Below are positions 55,501 to 64,000 of a stretch of DNA of 64,000 nt, in pieces. This DNA comes from Oopsacas minuta (lineage: Eukaryota > Porifera > Hexactinellida > Lyssacinosida > Leucopsacidae). Positions within the stretch are counted from its first letter, which is position 1. Each line of letters opens with the position of its first letter. The position numbers were made by a program, and so were the translations under genes. Under the pieces are notes generated by a model. It saw only the letters and a program-made list of their open reading frames with translations. It was not told the origin of the DNA and searched no databases. The stretch covers positions 39,865 to 103,864 of the forward strand of contig JAKMXF010000325.1 in the NCBI GenBank assembly GCA_024704765.1, read 5' to 3'.

Positions 55501-57834
55501 TGATTATTATCATTTGTGTCCATTGCATTATTACCGTTAATTTTCCTACTTATTCAATGGCACTTCTGTGACACAGCTTTTGGCATTAAATTCCTGCTAT
55601 ATACGTAATAGAAGGTTTTTGGATTCTTTAGTAATTCTTAACTTACATAACCTTGGATAATACTAAACTTAAGCAGTAGGTTTATTACATTTAGGATATT
55701 ATGACCTACTATAGTGGTTCTCAACGTGATACGTATTTAACTAGGTTTCTGAGATACATATATTCATTGGTGTAGCTGTGTGAGGAAATGAGGCATCGCC
55801 CTTCCATTTTCCCAATCTTTTCCAATTTTTGAAACTGACCTTAAGTAGCTGAGCTATAGTTTTACAGTTGGAAGTTGTGTGTAATCTGTGTATTACGTAT
55901 TAAACGTATAATGCGTTATACAAGTTTAGTGATGCGTTCTTATAAGCTAAACCAGTGAATTGCTTACATAATTGAGCCATTACACAACACAAATCATGAA
56001 TCTTAATAACTTCAAATTTTGGTTCTCAGGTTTATTGACACCCTACTTAGTATTATGGACTGTCTACTCCTAATCTCTGGTCTTTAAACTCGTTTCCATT
56101 GTAATCTCTATTATTATCAAGTGTATTGTTATTTAAGGTATTATTGTCAGAGGTGGTACCAGCATTTCCCTGTTGTCAAGTGATATTATAATATATTCTG
56201 AATTTTTAATATATCACGTGGTTTTCTTCAATGTCTGAGTATTAATTTGATTGTAAAAGATTTAGTTTGGTACAATAATTATATATATCATTTCATGCAT
56301 TAACTCAGGAAGATGCAATATTTAACGTTATACGGGCATTGGAAGCTATCAAGCAATGTCATATATTACCAAATATATGCATATTAGACAAATATATTGG
56401 CACATTCCTGAATATATTTTTAGCATATAATGTTGATAATCTGTTGTTCACAAATGCGCAAAAGGATCTCACTAGCTCAAATTGGAAGCGATATTTTGAC
56501 ATCATCAACATAATGTGGAAAGGTGTGAAGATCACATAACTCACTTTCCACAAATATTTAGGTAATATGGCAAATCGATTCCCAACATATGACTTCTTAT
56601 TCAACAATAATCAGGGGTGATGAAAGTGTCGTTATCTGTAATTCATTCATTGTTAACGGTGCCCGTTAACAGCAATGTTTTCCGTAACTGTAAAATTTGA
56701 AAAACAACATTTGAAATGTTATTTTTATGTTTTTAACTATTAACGGTCCATTATTGCTTACTGCTTTTACAATCAAATTATTACTCGGAACAAAATTGAT
56801 TTAAGCAAAATCGTAAAATTTACTCAACATATACTGTACTAAAGTTATGGACGTTTTTATTGAATGATAATACATTACAAACTATGGAACACTGATTTAA
56901 AGTAAAAGATTATATCTAATATACCGTAAAATTATACACTACATTGATCAGAACAGCGTAATAAAGTAAGGATTCAAAAGTATAAAATATACGTATTCAC
57001 TTTGTTTGCTTACTGTGAAATATATTCAAATATCATTAGGTCTGTTTATTCATCTAGATACACACACCAGGAGTTTTCGTGGATAGAATTGTAGTTGGCA
57101 AGAGCTATAAGAAGCCTATTGAAAAAATCAAAATCAGATTTTCTAGTGAATCCTCTTCGGGAGTAATTACTTCTCGGGAGCGTATTATCAGACGAGCAGC
57201 CAAAGAATTCAAACACGGAATGTACGTTAACTTAGGTATCGGCATACCTAATCTAGCTAGTAACTACATTTCCCCAGATATTTCTGTAACGCTGCAGTCT
57301 GAGAATGGCATCCTTGGACTGGGGCCATTCCCCACAGAGCAGGAGGTTGATGCAGATCTGATTAACGCAGGAAAAGAGACTGTAACTCTTCAGGAGGGAG
57401 GTTCTTATTTCAGCTCTGATGATTCATTTGCTATGATCCGTGGTGGACACATCGATCTAACCATGTTAGGTGCAATGCAAGTCTCTGAGACGGGAGACCT
57501 TGCTAACTGGATGATACCTGGACAAATGGTAAAAGGAATGGGTGGAGCAATGGATTTAGTCTCATCCGATCGTACTAGAGTTGTTGTGACGATGGAACAT
57601 AACACAAAGAATGGAGAACATAAAATACTGAAGGAATGCGCCCTGCCATTGACTGGAAGAGGTGTAGTTGATTGTATCATTACTGAAAAATGTGTATTCC
57701 AGGTTGATAAAAATGGACTAACCTTAACTGAAATATCTGAAGAATATTCTGTTGAAGACATTAGACAAGCTACTGGTGCTAATTTTAAAGTTGATCAGAA
57801 TCTGAAGACTATGGATATCTCTTATACCAATTAG
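43597..57834 (+). CDS. OXCT1: Succinyl-CoA:3-ketoacid CoA-transferase (SCOT), mitochondrial, three exons
   Basis: Exons are 43597-43971, 45068-45445 and 57058-57834, all phase 0 with GT-AG borders, giving about 509 residues, close to the roughly 520 of vertebrate SCOT. The enzyme transfers CoA from succinyl-CoA to acetoacetate in ketone-body breakdown. The N terminus (Arg/Ser-rich, no acidic residues in the first 33) looks like a mitochondrial targeting peptide. Exon 1 has [11 protein letters not shown] (residues 55-65). Exon 2 has the [12 protein letters not shown] and KAWKAD segments of the alpha half. Exon 3 has [11 protein letters not shown] and [12 protein letters not shown] with the catalytic Glu333, then [15 protein letters not shown] and GAMDLV of the beta half. 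No stop or frameshift is seen. Intron 2 is 11.6 kb and packed with transposons, much larger than the other introns here. Confidence 0.95.
43972..45067 (+). other. OXCT1 intron 1 with a dispersed repeat
   Basis: Two related blocks, 'cgctagccacccaataatt' near 44125 and 'gctagcgagccacccataat' near 44430, mark copies of a short repeat. No coding features were seen. Confidence 0.5.
45928..47255 (-). mobile_element. Tc1-like element, 1328 bp, in OXCT1 intron 2
   Basis: The inverted ends are CAGTCTGTCCGATAATTATT on the left and CAGTATGTCCGATAATTATT in reverse complement on the right. TA flanks both ends (45926-45927 and 47256-47257). It is opposite in orientation to OXCT1. Confidence 0.88.
46144..46999 (-). 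pseudogene. Tc1-like transposase, broken
   Basis: Reading starts at 46999 with a helix-turn-helix N terminus ([20 protein letters not shown]). After stops or frameshifts, a second frame near 46715-46512 includes FADEA with the first catalytic Asp, and another (46344-46144) includes [17 protein letters not shown] with the catalytic Glu. The VQDN segment with the second Asp lies in yet another frame. It is inactive but recognisable as a Tc1 DDE transposase. Confidence 0.85.
47256..50299. other. OXCT1 intron 2, middle part
   Basis: A Helitron-like repeat fragment (47607-47850) with 'gcttcgcttgttcgcg' and the AT-rich block lies here, and the fold-back MITE at 48537-48620. The rest is AT-rich without recognisable features. 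Confidence 0.5.
48537..48620. mobile_element. Short fold-back MITE, 84 bp
   Basis: The left end ACCGGGTATTTCTCCGAATA and the right end in reverse complement ACCGTATTTCCCCGAATAAG match over about 24 bp with a GCGCC core. The preceding 'tataccgggtatataccgta' run may be additional partial ends. The class is unknown. Confidence 0.55.
50300..50912. mobile_element. Helitron/Helentron-like non-autonomous element, about 613 bp
   Basis: Starts TATCTAACATACGAGCC with the GAGCCTTTGGCTC hairpin and 'cgcttcgcgatgaactt', contains a (TA)n tract near 50400, and ends GAGATTTAATAATATAGAT. The order of blocks is the same as in 27487-28040. It contains an internal near-copy of its right end at about 50570-50592. 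Confidence 0.5.
51181..51234. repeat. Minisatellite, 10-bp unit ATATCAATAC x 5.4
   Basis: Five exact consecutive copies of ATATCAATAC followed by ATAT. No variants, so it is recent or unstable. Confidence 0.95.
51527..51830. repeat. Helitron-like repeat, opposite orientation
   Basis: Begins ATCTATATTATTGTATCTTA, followed by 'gttgtttgtttgt', 'ttgtcaaggga', 'acttcgctaaatatatcgaa' and 'acatgtaaatttatt', which are reverse complements of the blocks in 50300-50912. It shows the family in plus orientation. Confidence 0.55.
51831..53758. other. OXCT1 intron 2, no recognised feature
   Basis: AT-rich. 'gagctctaaccagcaaccta' near 52350 and 'ggttgctggttagaaactctt' near 52448-52468 form a loose inverted repeat about 120 bp apart, perhaps a degraded MITE. 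Similar facing 'ggtacccttgtt' strings flank 53050-53090. Confidence 0.4.
53759..54454. mobile_element. Pogo-like MITE, 696 bp, TA duplication
   Basis: The left end CAGTGAAATCCGCCTATTAG and the right end in reverse complement CAGTGGAAACCCCTAATAGC match imperfectly for about 100 bp, including 'ctgtatatt.tgatcgaa'. TA flanks both ends (53757-53758 and 54455-54456). Its interior 54116-54260 is paralogous to 62285-62760. Confidence 0.72.
54455..57057. other. OXCT1 intron 2, distal part
   Basis: An AT-rich repeat fragment lies near 54640-55020, a degraded hAT end (AGTGGTTCTCAACGTGATAC) near 55714, and a TACG palindrome near 55895. The open frames near 56339-56607 show no domain. The intron ends at TTCATCTAG. 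Confidence 0.45.
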
Positions 57835-58527
57835 GTTATTTACGTCAGTGTTCGATTTGTCATAAATATATTACTAACTATAGTCGGAACAGTTTAGTGC
57901 TGCTCCTATAGGGAGATGCACTAATGACATGGACGATGTGTAACGTCCGTCCCTCCGAGCGGCTGTGTGAAATCTAGCTGTCCAATTAACATGAAAATTG
58001 GTATACATATACATTTTGGGTCGGAGATTACACTTCCGGTATGAATTTTTCTAACTTGAATATTTCACACCATTTTGGTGATCAATCATGTGTTCACACC
58101 TTTCTATGTAAAAATTCAAATTCATTCTAGAGATTAGGTTTCAACATATTGTCAAGGCAATTGGGTACGTAGATTCCGTTTTTAGATTTTCAGAGTCTTA
58201 AAGTTACAAATACACAGTTTTATCATATGATTAATCATATTTTCACACCTTTTGCTAATATTTCAAAATGATGCTAGAGATTTTGTTTCAACTGCTAGTC
58301 AGGGGTAATCGAGTATCTAGATTTCAAATTTCACATTTTAAGCTCTATAGCTACATGATTTATCATATGATTAATCATGTATGAATTCTGAAACTAATTG
58401 AACATTTCAAAAAATTACACAATTACTGCACCCCGGAATTTCTGCCATTTATTTTGGTCCCAAGGGTGACCGTAATTCCTAGGCTTTGATATTTTAATGT
58501 ATGTTACCTTAGCCTTTATTTACCATC
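57835..58527. other. OXCT1-TPT1 intergenic region filled by repeats
   Basis: Repeat family A occupies about 57895-58390 and a pogo-like MITE remnant about 58430-58490. Only about 35 bp of non-repeat sequence precede the TPT1 ATG, including TTACCTTAG at 58504-58512, a possible 3' splice site. Confidence 0.55.
57895..58390. repeat. Dispersed repeat family A, copy 2
   Basis: Begins 'gtgctgctcctatagggag' and continues with 'ccaattaacatgaaaattgg', 'cattttgggtcggagatt' and 'aatatttcacacc' blocks. The second half repeats the 'catatgattaatcat' motif. It is one of the fuller copies. Confidence 0.65.
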
Positions 58528-59037
58528 ATGTTTATATACAAGGATATCGTATCTGGAGATGAAATGTTCACTAATTCGTATCCAACGAAATTTTTGGATG
58601 ATGCTTTAATCGAGATCGAGGGTAAGCCGCTTACAGTAAGCTCCGCAATCGATGACAGTCTAATAGGAGGTAATGCTAGCGCCGAAGGAGGAGCTGAAGC
58701 CTTACTGGATTCATCTAAAACTGGGATAGACTTCGTCATAGCTTCGAATCTACAAATACTAGCTATGACCAAACCAGACTTCAAAGTATATATCAAAGCT
58801 TATATGGTCAAAATAATCGAACGTCTGAAAGCAAATGCTCCTGATCGTATTCCTATTTTTAAGACAGCTGCTAATAATTTCATTACAAAGGTTTTAGCAT
58901 CATTCAATGAATGGGAGTTCTATGTGGGTTCTTCTATCAACCCAGAAGGAAGCGTTGGATTCTTAAACTACCGAGAGGATCAAGTGACCCCATACATGGT
59001 GTTCTTTCAAGATGGTTTTAAATCTGAGAAACAGTAG
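58528..59037 (+). CDS. TPT1: Translationally controlled tumor protein (TCTP)
   Basis: The 169-residue protein matches TCTP along its whole length, which is usually about 172 residues. It begins MFIYKDIVSGDEMF, has the TCTP signature IGGNASAEGG at residues 46-55 after DDSL, and ends with the second signature region (EFYVGSSINPEGSVGFLNYRE then VTPYMVFFQDG). TCTP is an abundant cytosolic protein linked to growth, calcium binding and cell survival in animals. The coding sequence has no introns here. The upstream 5' region is repeat-derived except for a possible splice acceptor, so the promoter and any 5' UTR exon are not visible nearby. No stop or frameshift is seen. Confidence 0.96.
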   Translation: MFIYKDIVSGDEMFTNSYPTKFLDDALIEIEGKPLTVSSAIDDSLIGGNASAEGGAEALLDSSKTGIDFVIASNLQILAMTKPDFKVYIKAYMVKIIERLKANAPDRIPIFKTAANNFITKVLASFNEWEFYVGSSINPEGSVGFLNYREDQVTPYMVFFQDGFKSEKQ

Positions 59038-61250
59038 TAGGATTTGTATTTAATTAGGTCATATACTTTGTCTAGATTAGTCTAATAGTAGGAACAAATT
59101 TACCAAAGGGTCAGTGTTGTTAATACTGGATCGATTGAACTATATATTCGGGTAATTTCATTAATTGGCGTACCAAGGGGGCTGAGGGCTGAGGGCTGAG
59201 GGAATCAATCCGCCCAAGGTGCCACGCACAAAGTGGTTGACAACCTAGAATAAGACAAATACCCTGCAAACTATTCAACCACTGCTAAAATCGACCGCAT
59301 ACGCGAGCAAGCGAAGCGTGCTAGTACCGTATAAATATTTAGCATTTTTAATCAATTTCATTATTTACATGACTAATAAATATGTTTCGCGTCAAGTAGG
59401 AATATTCCTAATTGGCGCAGTCAAATATTTTTCAATCGAGATATTTTCCCTTGGGGGTTAATGTCAGACATACCGTTAGGGAGTTGTTTGAATGTTTGGC
59501 TTTCTCAGGGTAGTCGGTTGGTGTATTTTGAAGCGATATTAGCAGGGGCAGAATGATTTTATCGAATTAGTTAATAATATGTGTTTACGGTTGTATTTGT
59601 GCATTACTTCACTTTTTTGGATTGAGATGAAGATTTCTCCTTTGATTAGTGTCAGAGATGCCATTAGAGAATGATTCGATTATTATCATTGTCGAAATAT
59701 GTTGTAAATTTACCCGTTACTATTTCACAATGCATTCAGGGCCCTAGGGGCAAAATTATTGGTACGGCGAGGTACATTATATTGGTGTGGCATTCATCAC
59801 ATCTGACCATTAATAATAATAGAAATTCTGAATTATTGGTGCTGCGTGCACCGCATCGGCTCCTACGACCCTGTATTAAATTCCTAATTTGGGCTTAGCC
59901 TAGTAGCGACAACTCTACCAAGCGCTGAACAAATACTTTATGTATTTTTCATTTTTTACCAAATTGTTCATACCATTATTAATGAATAATTTTTAGTGCA
60001 GCTCCTATAGAGAGATGACCGAATAGCATTCGCGATGTACGATGTCCGTCCATCTGCGCTGCCGTACGAAATCTAGCAGTCCAATTAACATGAAAATTGG
60101 CATATTTATACATTTTGGGTCGGAGATTTGCACCTCGGGTATGAATTTTTCTAAGTGAATATTTCACACCTTTTTGCACATATTTCAAATTGAAGCTAGA
60201 AATTTTGTTTCTAAAGTTAGACAGCGTGTATTTGTAAGATAATATTCTGAATTTTATCATAGGATTTGAGAGGCGAATCTGCAATTGGTCGACTTTTGTA
60301 AAAGAGGAATGAAGTTTGATTGGATTATAGCTGAGAAATGTTGCGAATGGACGGATCTGTGGATGTAGTTCACTACCTGATGGGACGGGAGTTTTATTGG
60401 GACTAGTTATGAACTGAACCAGGGACGAGGAAGCGTGATTTCTACTACATTTTAGTAATCAATCAACAGTGTAGGGTCTATTGAGAAATCCACCAAATGT
60501 CAAAATGAATAGTCGACCGATTGCAAACCATAAAATAGTCGACCAATTGCAAGCGCCTCATTTGAGGATAGAACACGAAGTATATTAGGGGACGAATAAT
60601 ATTGGATATCCTGAAATATTTATCAAATCCAGGAGCCCAAATTTAGCCGGGCCCGGTGCATTGTGGTATTTATACGGTGGGTCAGGGGGTCGTGCCCTCC
60701 TGAAAAGAACAACAATACATAACCCTGAGCCACACTACCAGTCCGTTGGCTGTGAAGGATGGCCATGGTCTCTATAAATTCCTCATATATGGAATCCTCT
60801 AGAAAGTATCATTGGCAGATGGTAAGAGTGTAAGTCGGCCTTCTATTTTTAGCTTATTACCATGGTTGACTTATTCATCTTGTGTATAATTGAGTCATAC
60901 ACAGTTGCGTAACAATAGGCGGTTCATTGAACCAGGGCCCCGATGTCTAGAGGCGCCCCAAACTTTCATTCAATTTTGGTATACGCAGAATTTCTGATAA
61001 ACTTCAATCCTATTTAATTAATTAATTATAATTATCACAAGGACGGTAGAACAATTTATTCTTCTCGACTTTTCGCCTTAGCCTGTACGATTCTATGTGT
61101 GATGTTACCTGAGTACATTAATTTGCTTTCGCCCGGCCTATAACAATTATGTTATTTGAAATAATTTTTCATATTTCTCTTCAGAATATAAGAAAGAATG
61201 AAGAGAAAATATGTTTCTTGTAATGCAAAAATGGCGGAAATGCAAACAAG
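59038..61250. other. Gene-free repeat region downstream of TPT1
   Basis: Contains a 7-bp tandem (GGGCTGA, about three copies near 59179-59202), a GC-rich segment 'cgcgagcaagcgaagcgtgc' near 59302 like the Helitron-like hairpin regions, and repeat family A at 59993-60270. No gene was recognised. Confidence 0.5.
59993..60270. repeat. Dispersed repeat family A, copy 3
   Basis: 'agtgcagctcctatagagag' begins the copy, followed by the 'ccaattaacatgaaaattgg' and 'cattttgggtcggagatt' blocks. Truncated relative to copy 2. Confidence 0.6.
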
Positions 61251-61719
61251 CAGTGGCGTATTGAAGGGGGGGATTTGGGTGTTTAGACCCCCCCTCATAA
61301 CTGGTTTCCAAAATGGATATGTTGTTATTTATAATTCGATTTTCCTTAATAAGCGCAAAGCTTTCGAATTCTTATTTACAGAATACTATCCAATTTTCAC
61401 AATTATTTTTCAACGAGTTTTCCAGATGATATCTCAGAAGACTCCAGATCACTAATATATTAGCAGAGTAAATTTGTATTCACTAAATAGTATAAATAGA
61501 ATGTAACAAAATTATCATGTTATCTAAACATAAACATCTATACAACTTTGGTACAACTGCACAACATTAAACTCCTCCTACTATGTGACAAGAATAGCTG
61601 TACTTTGATATTTGAGCCTATAAGATTCAAAAATTTTCTGGGACCTTGCCCCCCAGACCCGTACCTTACCGTCACTCGCTCCAGAGCACTCCCCTCACGA
61701 TGATCTGGATACGCGACTG
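61251..61719. mobile_element. MITE, 469 bp, IS3EU/hAT-like ends, 6-bp duplication
   Basis: CAGTGGCGTATTGAAGGGGG at the left and, in reverse complement, CAGTCGCGTATCCAG at the right. AACAAG flanks it directly at 61245-61250 and 61720-61725. The end type recurs at 62364. Confidence 0.55.
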
Positions 61720-62284
61720 AACAAGAATAGATATGATCGCAAAACGTTCCTATATTATGTTTTGATTCCAACTAAGTACTAGAATAATATACGTATATGT
61801 ATACGATTTTCGGCTTAATGGCTTTGTGACAAGTGTAGGGATCCATGCATCTGAAAACCATTCTTACAAGTGAAAAGATGGGTTCTGAATTTGGGTAAAA
61901 CATAGAACAGCTCCGAAACTCATGAAAATGTGAAATGTAGTTTGAACTGATGGGATCTCGCCCATAATTTTGAACAGGGGCCCCCAAACCTTAGTTACAC
62001 CACTGGTCATACAATATTGAATATATATTTATTCATATCATTAACACTGAGTAAATGACGCCTAGGCTTGTTTTGCTGATAATCCTGGTACGTGGACGCG
62101 GAATATGACCCAAAACCAAAGTCGGAATTTGGCCCAAACTGAAGTAAGAATTTGACCAAAATATTAGCTTGGGAGAGCATGTTTTATAATGATTAATTAA
62201 TTCAGTTTAATAAACCGTTTTGTATTCTAGATGGATTTATAGAAATTCGGACGTGATAGTACAGTTTTTATTGCATTATTAGAA

Positions 62285-62820
62285 ACCCTTTACCATTGGG
62301 AGGGGATTAGGGATTTAGTTCACTTCCTTATTGGTCTGTGAGTCTTCATTTGTATTCGTTATTCAGTGACGTAGCACTGCTTCAAAAAGTGGTCCGGCTA
62401 GAAATAGAAACATACCTTGGTTGTATGGTCCAATGAATGTACAGTTAAAACATTGGGGAGGTAATTCATGAAGTAATTAATGCTACTCGGGAAAATGGAT
62501 ATATGAAACGAGTAACAAGGTTAGAAAACTATTTCCATACTTTGGATACAATAGTGCCAAGTAATAATTCATCAAAATAAGAAGTGTCATGGTCCGGCTA
62601 AAATCCAGACCAGCAAACTCTGCCCAAAAAGGTCCGGCTTTGGTCGGACATACTCCTACGCCCATGTTATTAAGCTTCCTAGGGCGGGGATGTGGACTGA
62701 ATGCTAATTTTGTGTTTGGATGGACTTTGGTTGGATTAATTATTAGAAAACCGTTTGCAAATTCCTACTCCCAATTTTATTTTGGGTCAAATTCCAAATT
62801 CATAAATCTTAGGTAAAATT
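62285..62820. repeat. Paralogue of the 54116-54260 repeat, split by a nested MITE
   Basis: 'accattgggaggggattagg' through 'gtattcgttatt' matches 54124-54194. The match resumes after the nested element with 'tagg.cgggga', 'gaatgctaatttt' and 'ggttggattaattatta', matching 54195-54270. Confidence 0.65.
62364..62665. mobile_element. Nested MITE, 302 bp, 6-bp duplication GTTATT
   Basis: The left end CAGTGACGTAGC and the right end in reverse complement ATGGGCGTAGG are related, with internal GGTCCGGCT blocks in both halves. GTTATT is repeated at 62358-62363 and 62666-62671. The paralogous empty site at 54189-54194 has one GTTATT. Confidence 0.72.
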
Positions 62821-64000
62821 CCAACATTTTTTGGGTCTAATTCCTGCGTCTCCCTGGTACATATTATTTATATAAGGAACCCAAATATCAATTCAGAGTG
62901 AAGGCTCTACTGGTAAGGTAACAAAGTACATCAGGGAATACTTAATATATTTGAGTTCCCGAGAATGCAAGTTAAATTAATCACATTTTGGAAAACTAAC
63001 AATCTTATTGCATATTGGAACTTCCTAGCTTCCTAGGGTCTCCTGCTGGTCAGCGATTCCAACTCTTAGGTTTTACTTTGCCGACTGTACTTTTAGTATT
63101 AGCCTCACTATTGATCTCAGTGCTTTTTGGGTTTTTGAGTTTTTCCGTCTGTGCTCTACAGCCCACACCCTACTAGATTAATAGCTGAAATTTGTCAAAA
63201 GGTTCGTTATGATCTGAATATTTGCACCCAGCTTTATTTTTATCAGACACAATCTGCCACTTTGGGCCACTGTAAATACTAAGAGCAAACTCGGAGTAGT
63301 ATCCTACAGTATAGGATGGTACTAATATAAATTATATAATCATAGTACACACTGAGTTGATTGTGAAACAATAATTATCGACACATTGGACACACTTTGG
63401 GTGACGTCATTAACACAGAAAATTTGAAAGGTGAATAACTCAATAACGATACATAGTAGATAGTGCAATGCTTACAATAGCCGAGGTGTAGTAGATGTTA
63501 AAATGGACACATTGGCCGTCTTAATGACGACGTTACCATATTGGAGGTGATGATGACAATGTAAAATTTTCAAATTTGAGATTTCGAAATGGGATTTCAC
63601 CCTAAGACCATTCTATCATTCCTATGATACATTTCTATCTTCAGATGCCTCAGTTTTCTTGTATGTATAATATATTGTTTGCTGGCGTCATATACATAAC
63701 ACATTTTGGGATAACTTGGGATTTTTAATGCAGCGCCTATAGGGAGACGGCCTGATGGCATGGACGATGTGCGAATCTAGCAGTTTAATTAACAGGAAAT
63801 TTGGTGTGTATATATATATAAACATTCGGGGTCGGAGATTTGCATCTTGGGTATGAATTTTTTAAAGTGAATATTTCACACATTTTTGGTAATAATCATA
63901 TTTCACACCTTACTATGAAAAATACAAAAGCATGCTTGAGATTAGGTTTCAACATGTTGTAGGGGTAATTGGGTGTGTAGAGTCCGATTTTAAGAATTTC
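62821..64000. other. Right end of window, repeats only
   Basis: No gene was recognised. Repeat family A starts at about 63728 ('cagcgcctatagggagacgg') and runs past the window end. Confidence 0.5.
63728..64000. repeat. Dispersed repeat family A, copy 4 (cut by the window end)
   Basis: Carries 'cagcgcctatagggagacgg', 'ttaattaacaggaaatttgg' and 'ggggtcggagatttgcatct', then 'caacatgttgtaggggtaat' as in copy 1. It continues beyond the window. Confidence 0.6.

Noticed and set aside
56339-56607. Short frames on both strands in OXCT1 intron 2
   Set aside because: They are mutually antisense, low-complexity and without domain similarity; they do not fit as an OXCT1 exon.

Overview
This is an AT-rich animal (metazoan) genomic window, dense in transposons. 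The organism is not identifiable from sequence alone. Metazoan-type genes (BCOR, TASOR-like, CNC-type bZIP, OXCT1, TPT1), GT-AG introns, and a transposon mix of P/THAP, MULE, hAT, mariner, Tc1, pogo-like MITEs and Helitron-like repeats suggest an invertebrate, perhaps a non-bilaterian such as a sponge or cnidarian; that placement is inference.

Layout. (i) 1-20.2 kb is a transposon zone. A long minus-strand reading frame runs off the left edge (1-910) and carries a motif like the first catalytic Asp region of RAG1/Transib transposases. A 5'-truncated P-like element follows (3892-6489), then a complete MULE (6587-8770) with a 9-bp target duplication, a near-intact P/THAP element (8828-12771) and an internally deleted P-like element (15390-17410). 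A decayed hAT transposase lies at 19.3-20.15 kb. (ii) 20.2-23.4 kb holds dispersed repeats, including GAGCATGCTC-type and GATC-rich palindromes. (iii) 23.5-59.04 kb contains five host genes, all on the plus strand: a CNC-like bZIP factor (23546-24550), a BCOR-like PRC1.1 subunit with ankyrin repeats and a PUFD domain (30374-32671), a four-exon TASOR-like gene (33819-40379) with a mariner in intron 3, a three-exon mitochondrial OXCT1/SCOT (43597-57834) with an 11.6-kb intron holding a Tc1 element and several MITEs, and an apparently intronless TPT1/TCTP (58528-59037). (iv) 59-64 kb is repeats only, with one clean nested MITE insertion supported by a paralogous empty site.

How the genes relate. 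BCOR (Polycomb PRC1.1) and TASOR (HUSH) are both repressive-chromatin factors in known animals, and here they are neighbours in a transposon-rich locus; a functional link is only speculation. OXCT1 is ketone-body catabolism and TPT1 is a conserved growth-related protein.

The most unusual items are the MULE, whose transposase frame continues past one TGA into a C3HC4 RING finger and whose ends carry iterons at 25-bp spacing; the RAG1-like partial frame; the TASOR-like gene outside the usual vertebrate setting; and P-like elements with apparent 7-bp duplications and a shared terminal GGACCA-GGAT motif. All family calls come from motif recognition by eye; no database search was run.
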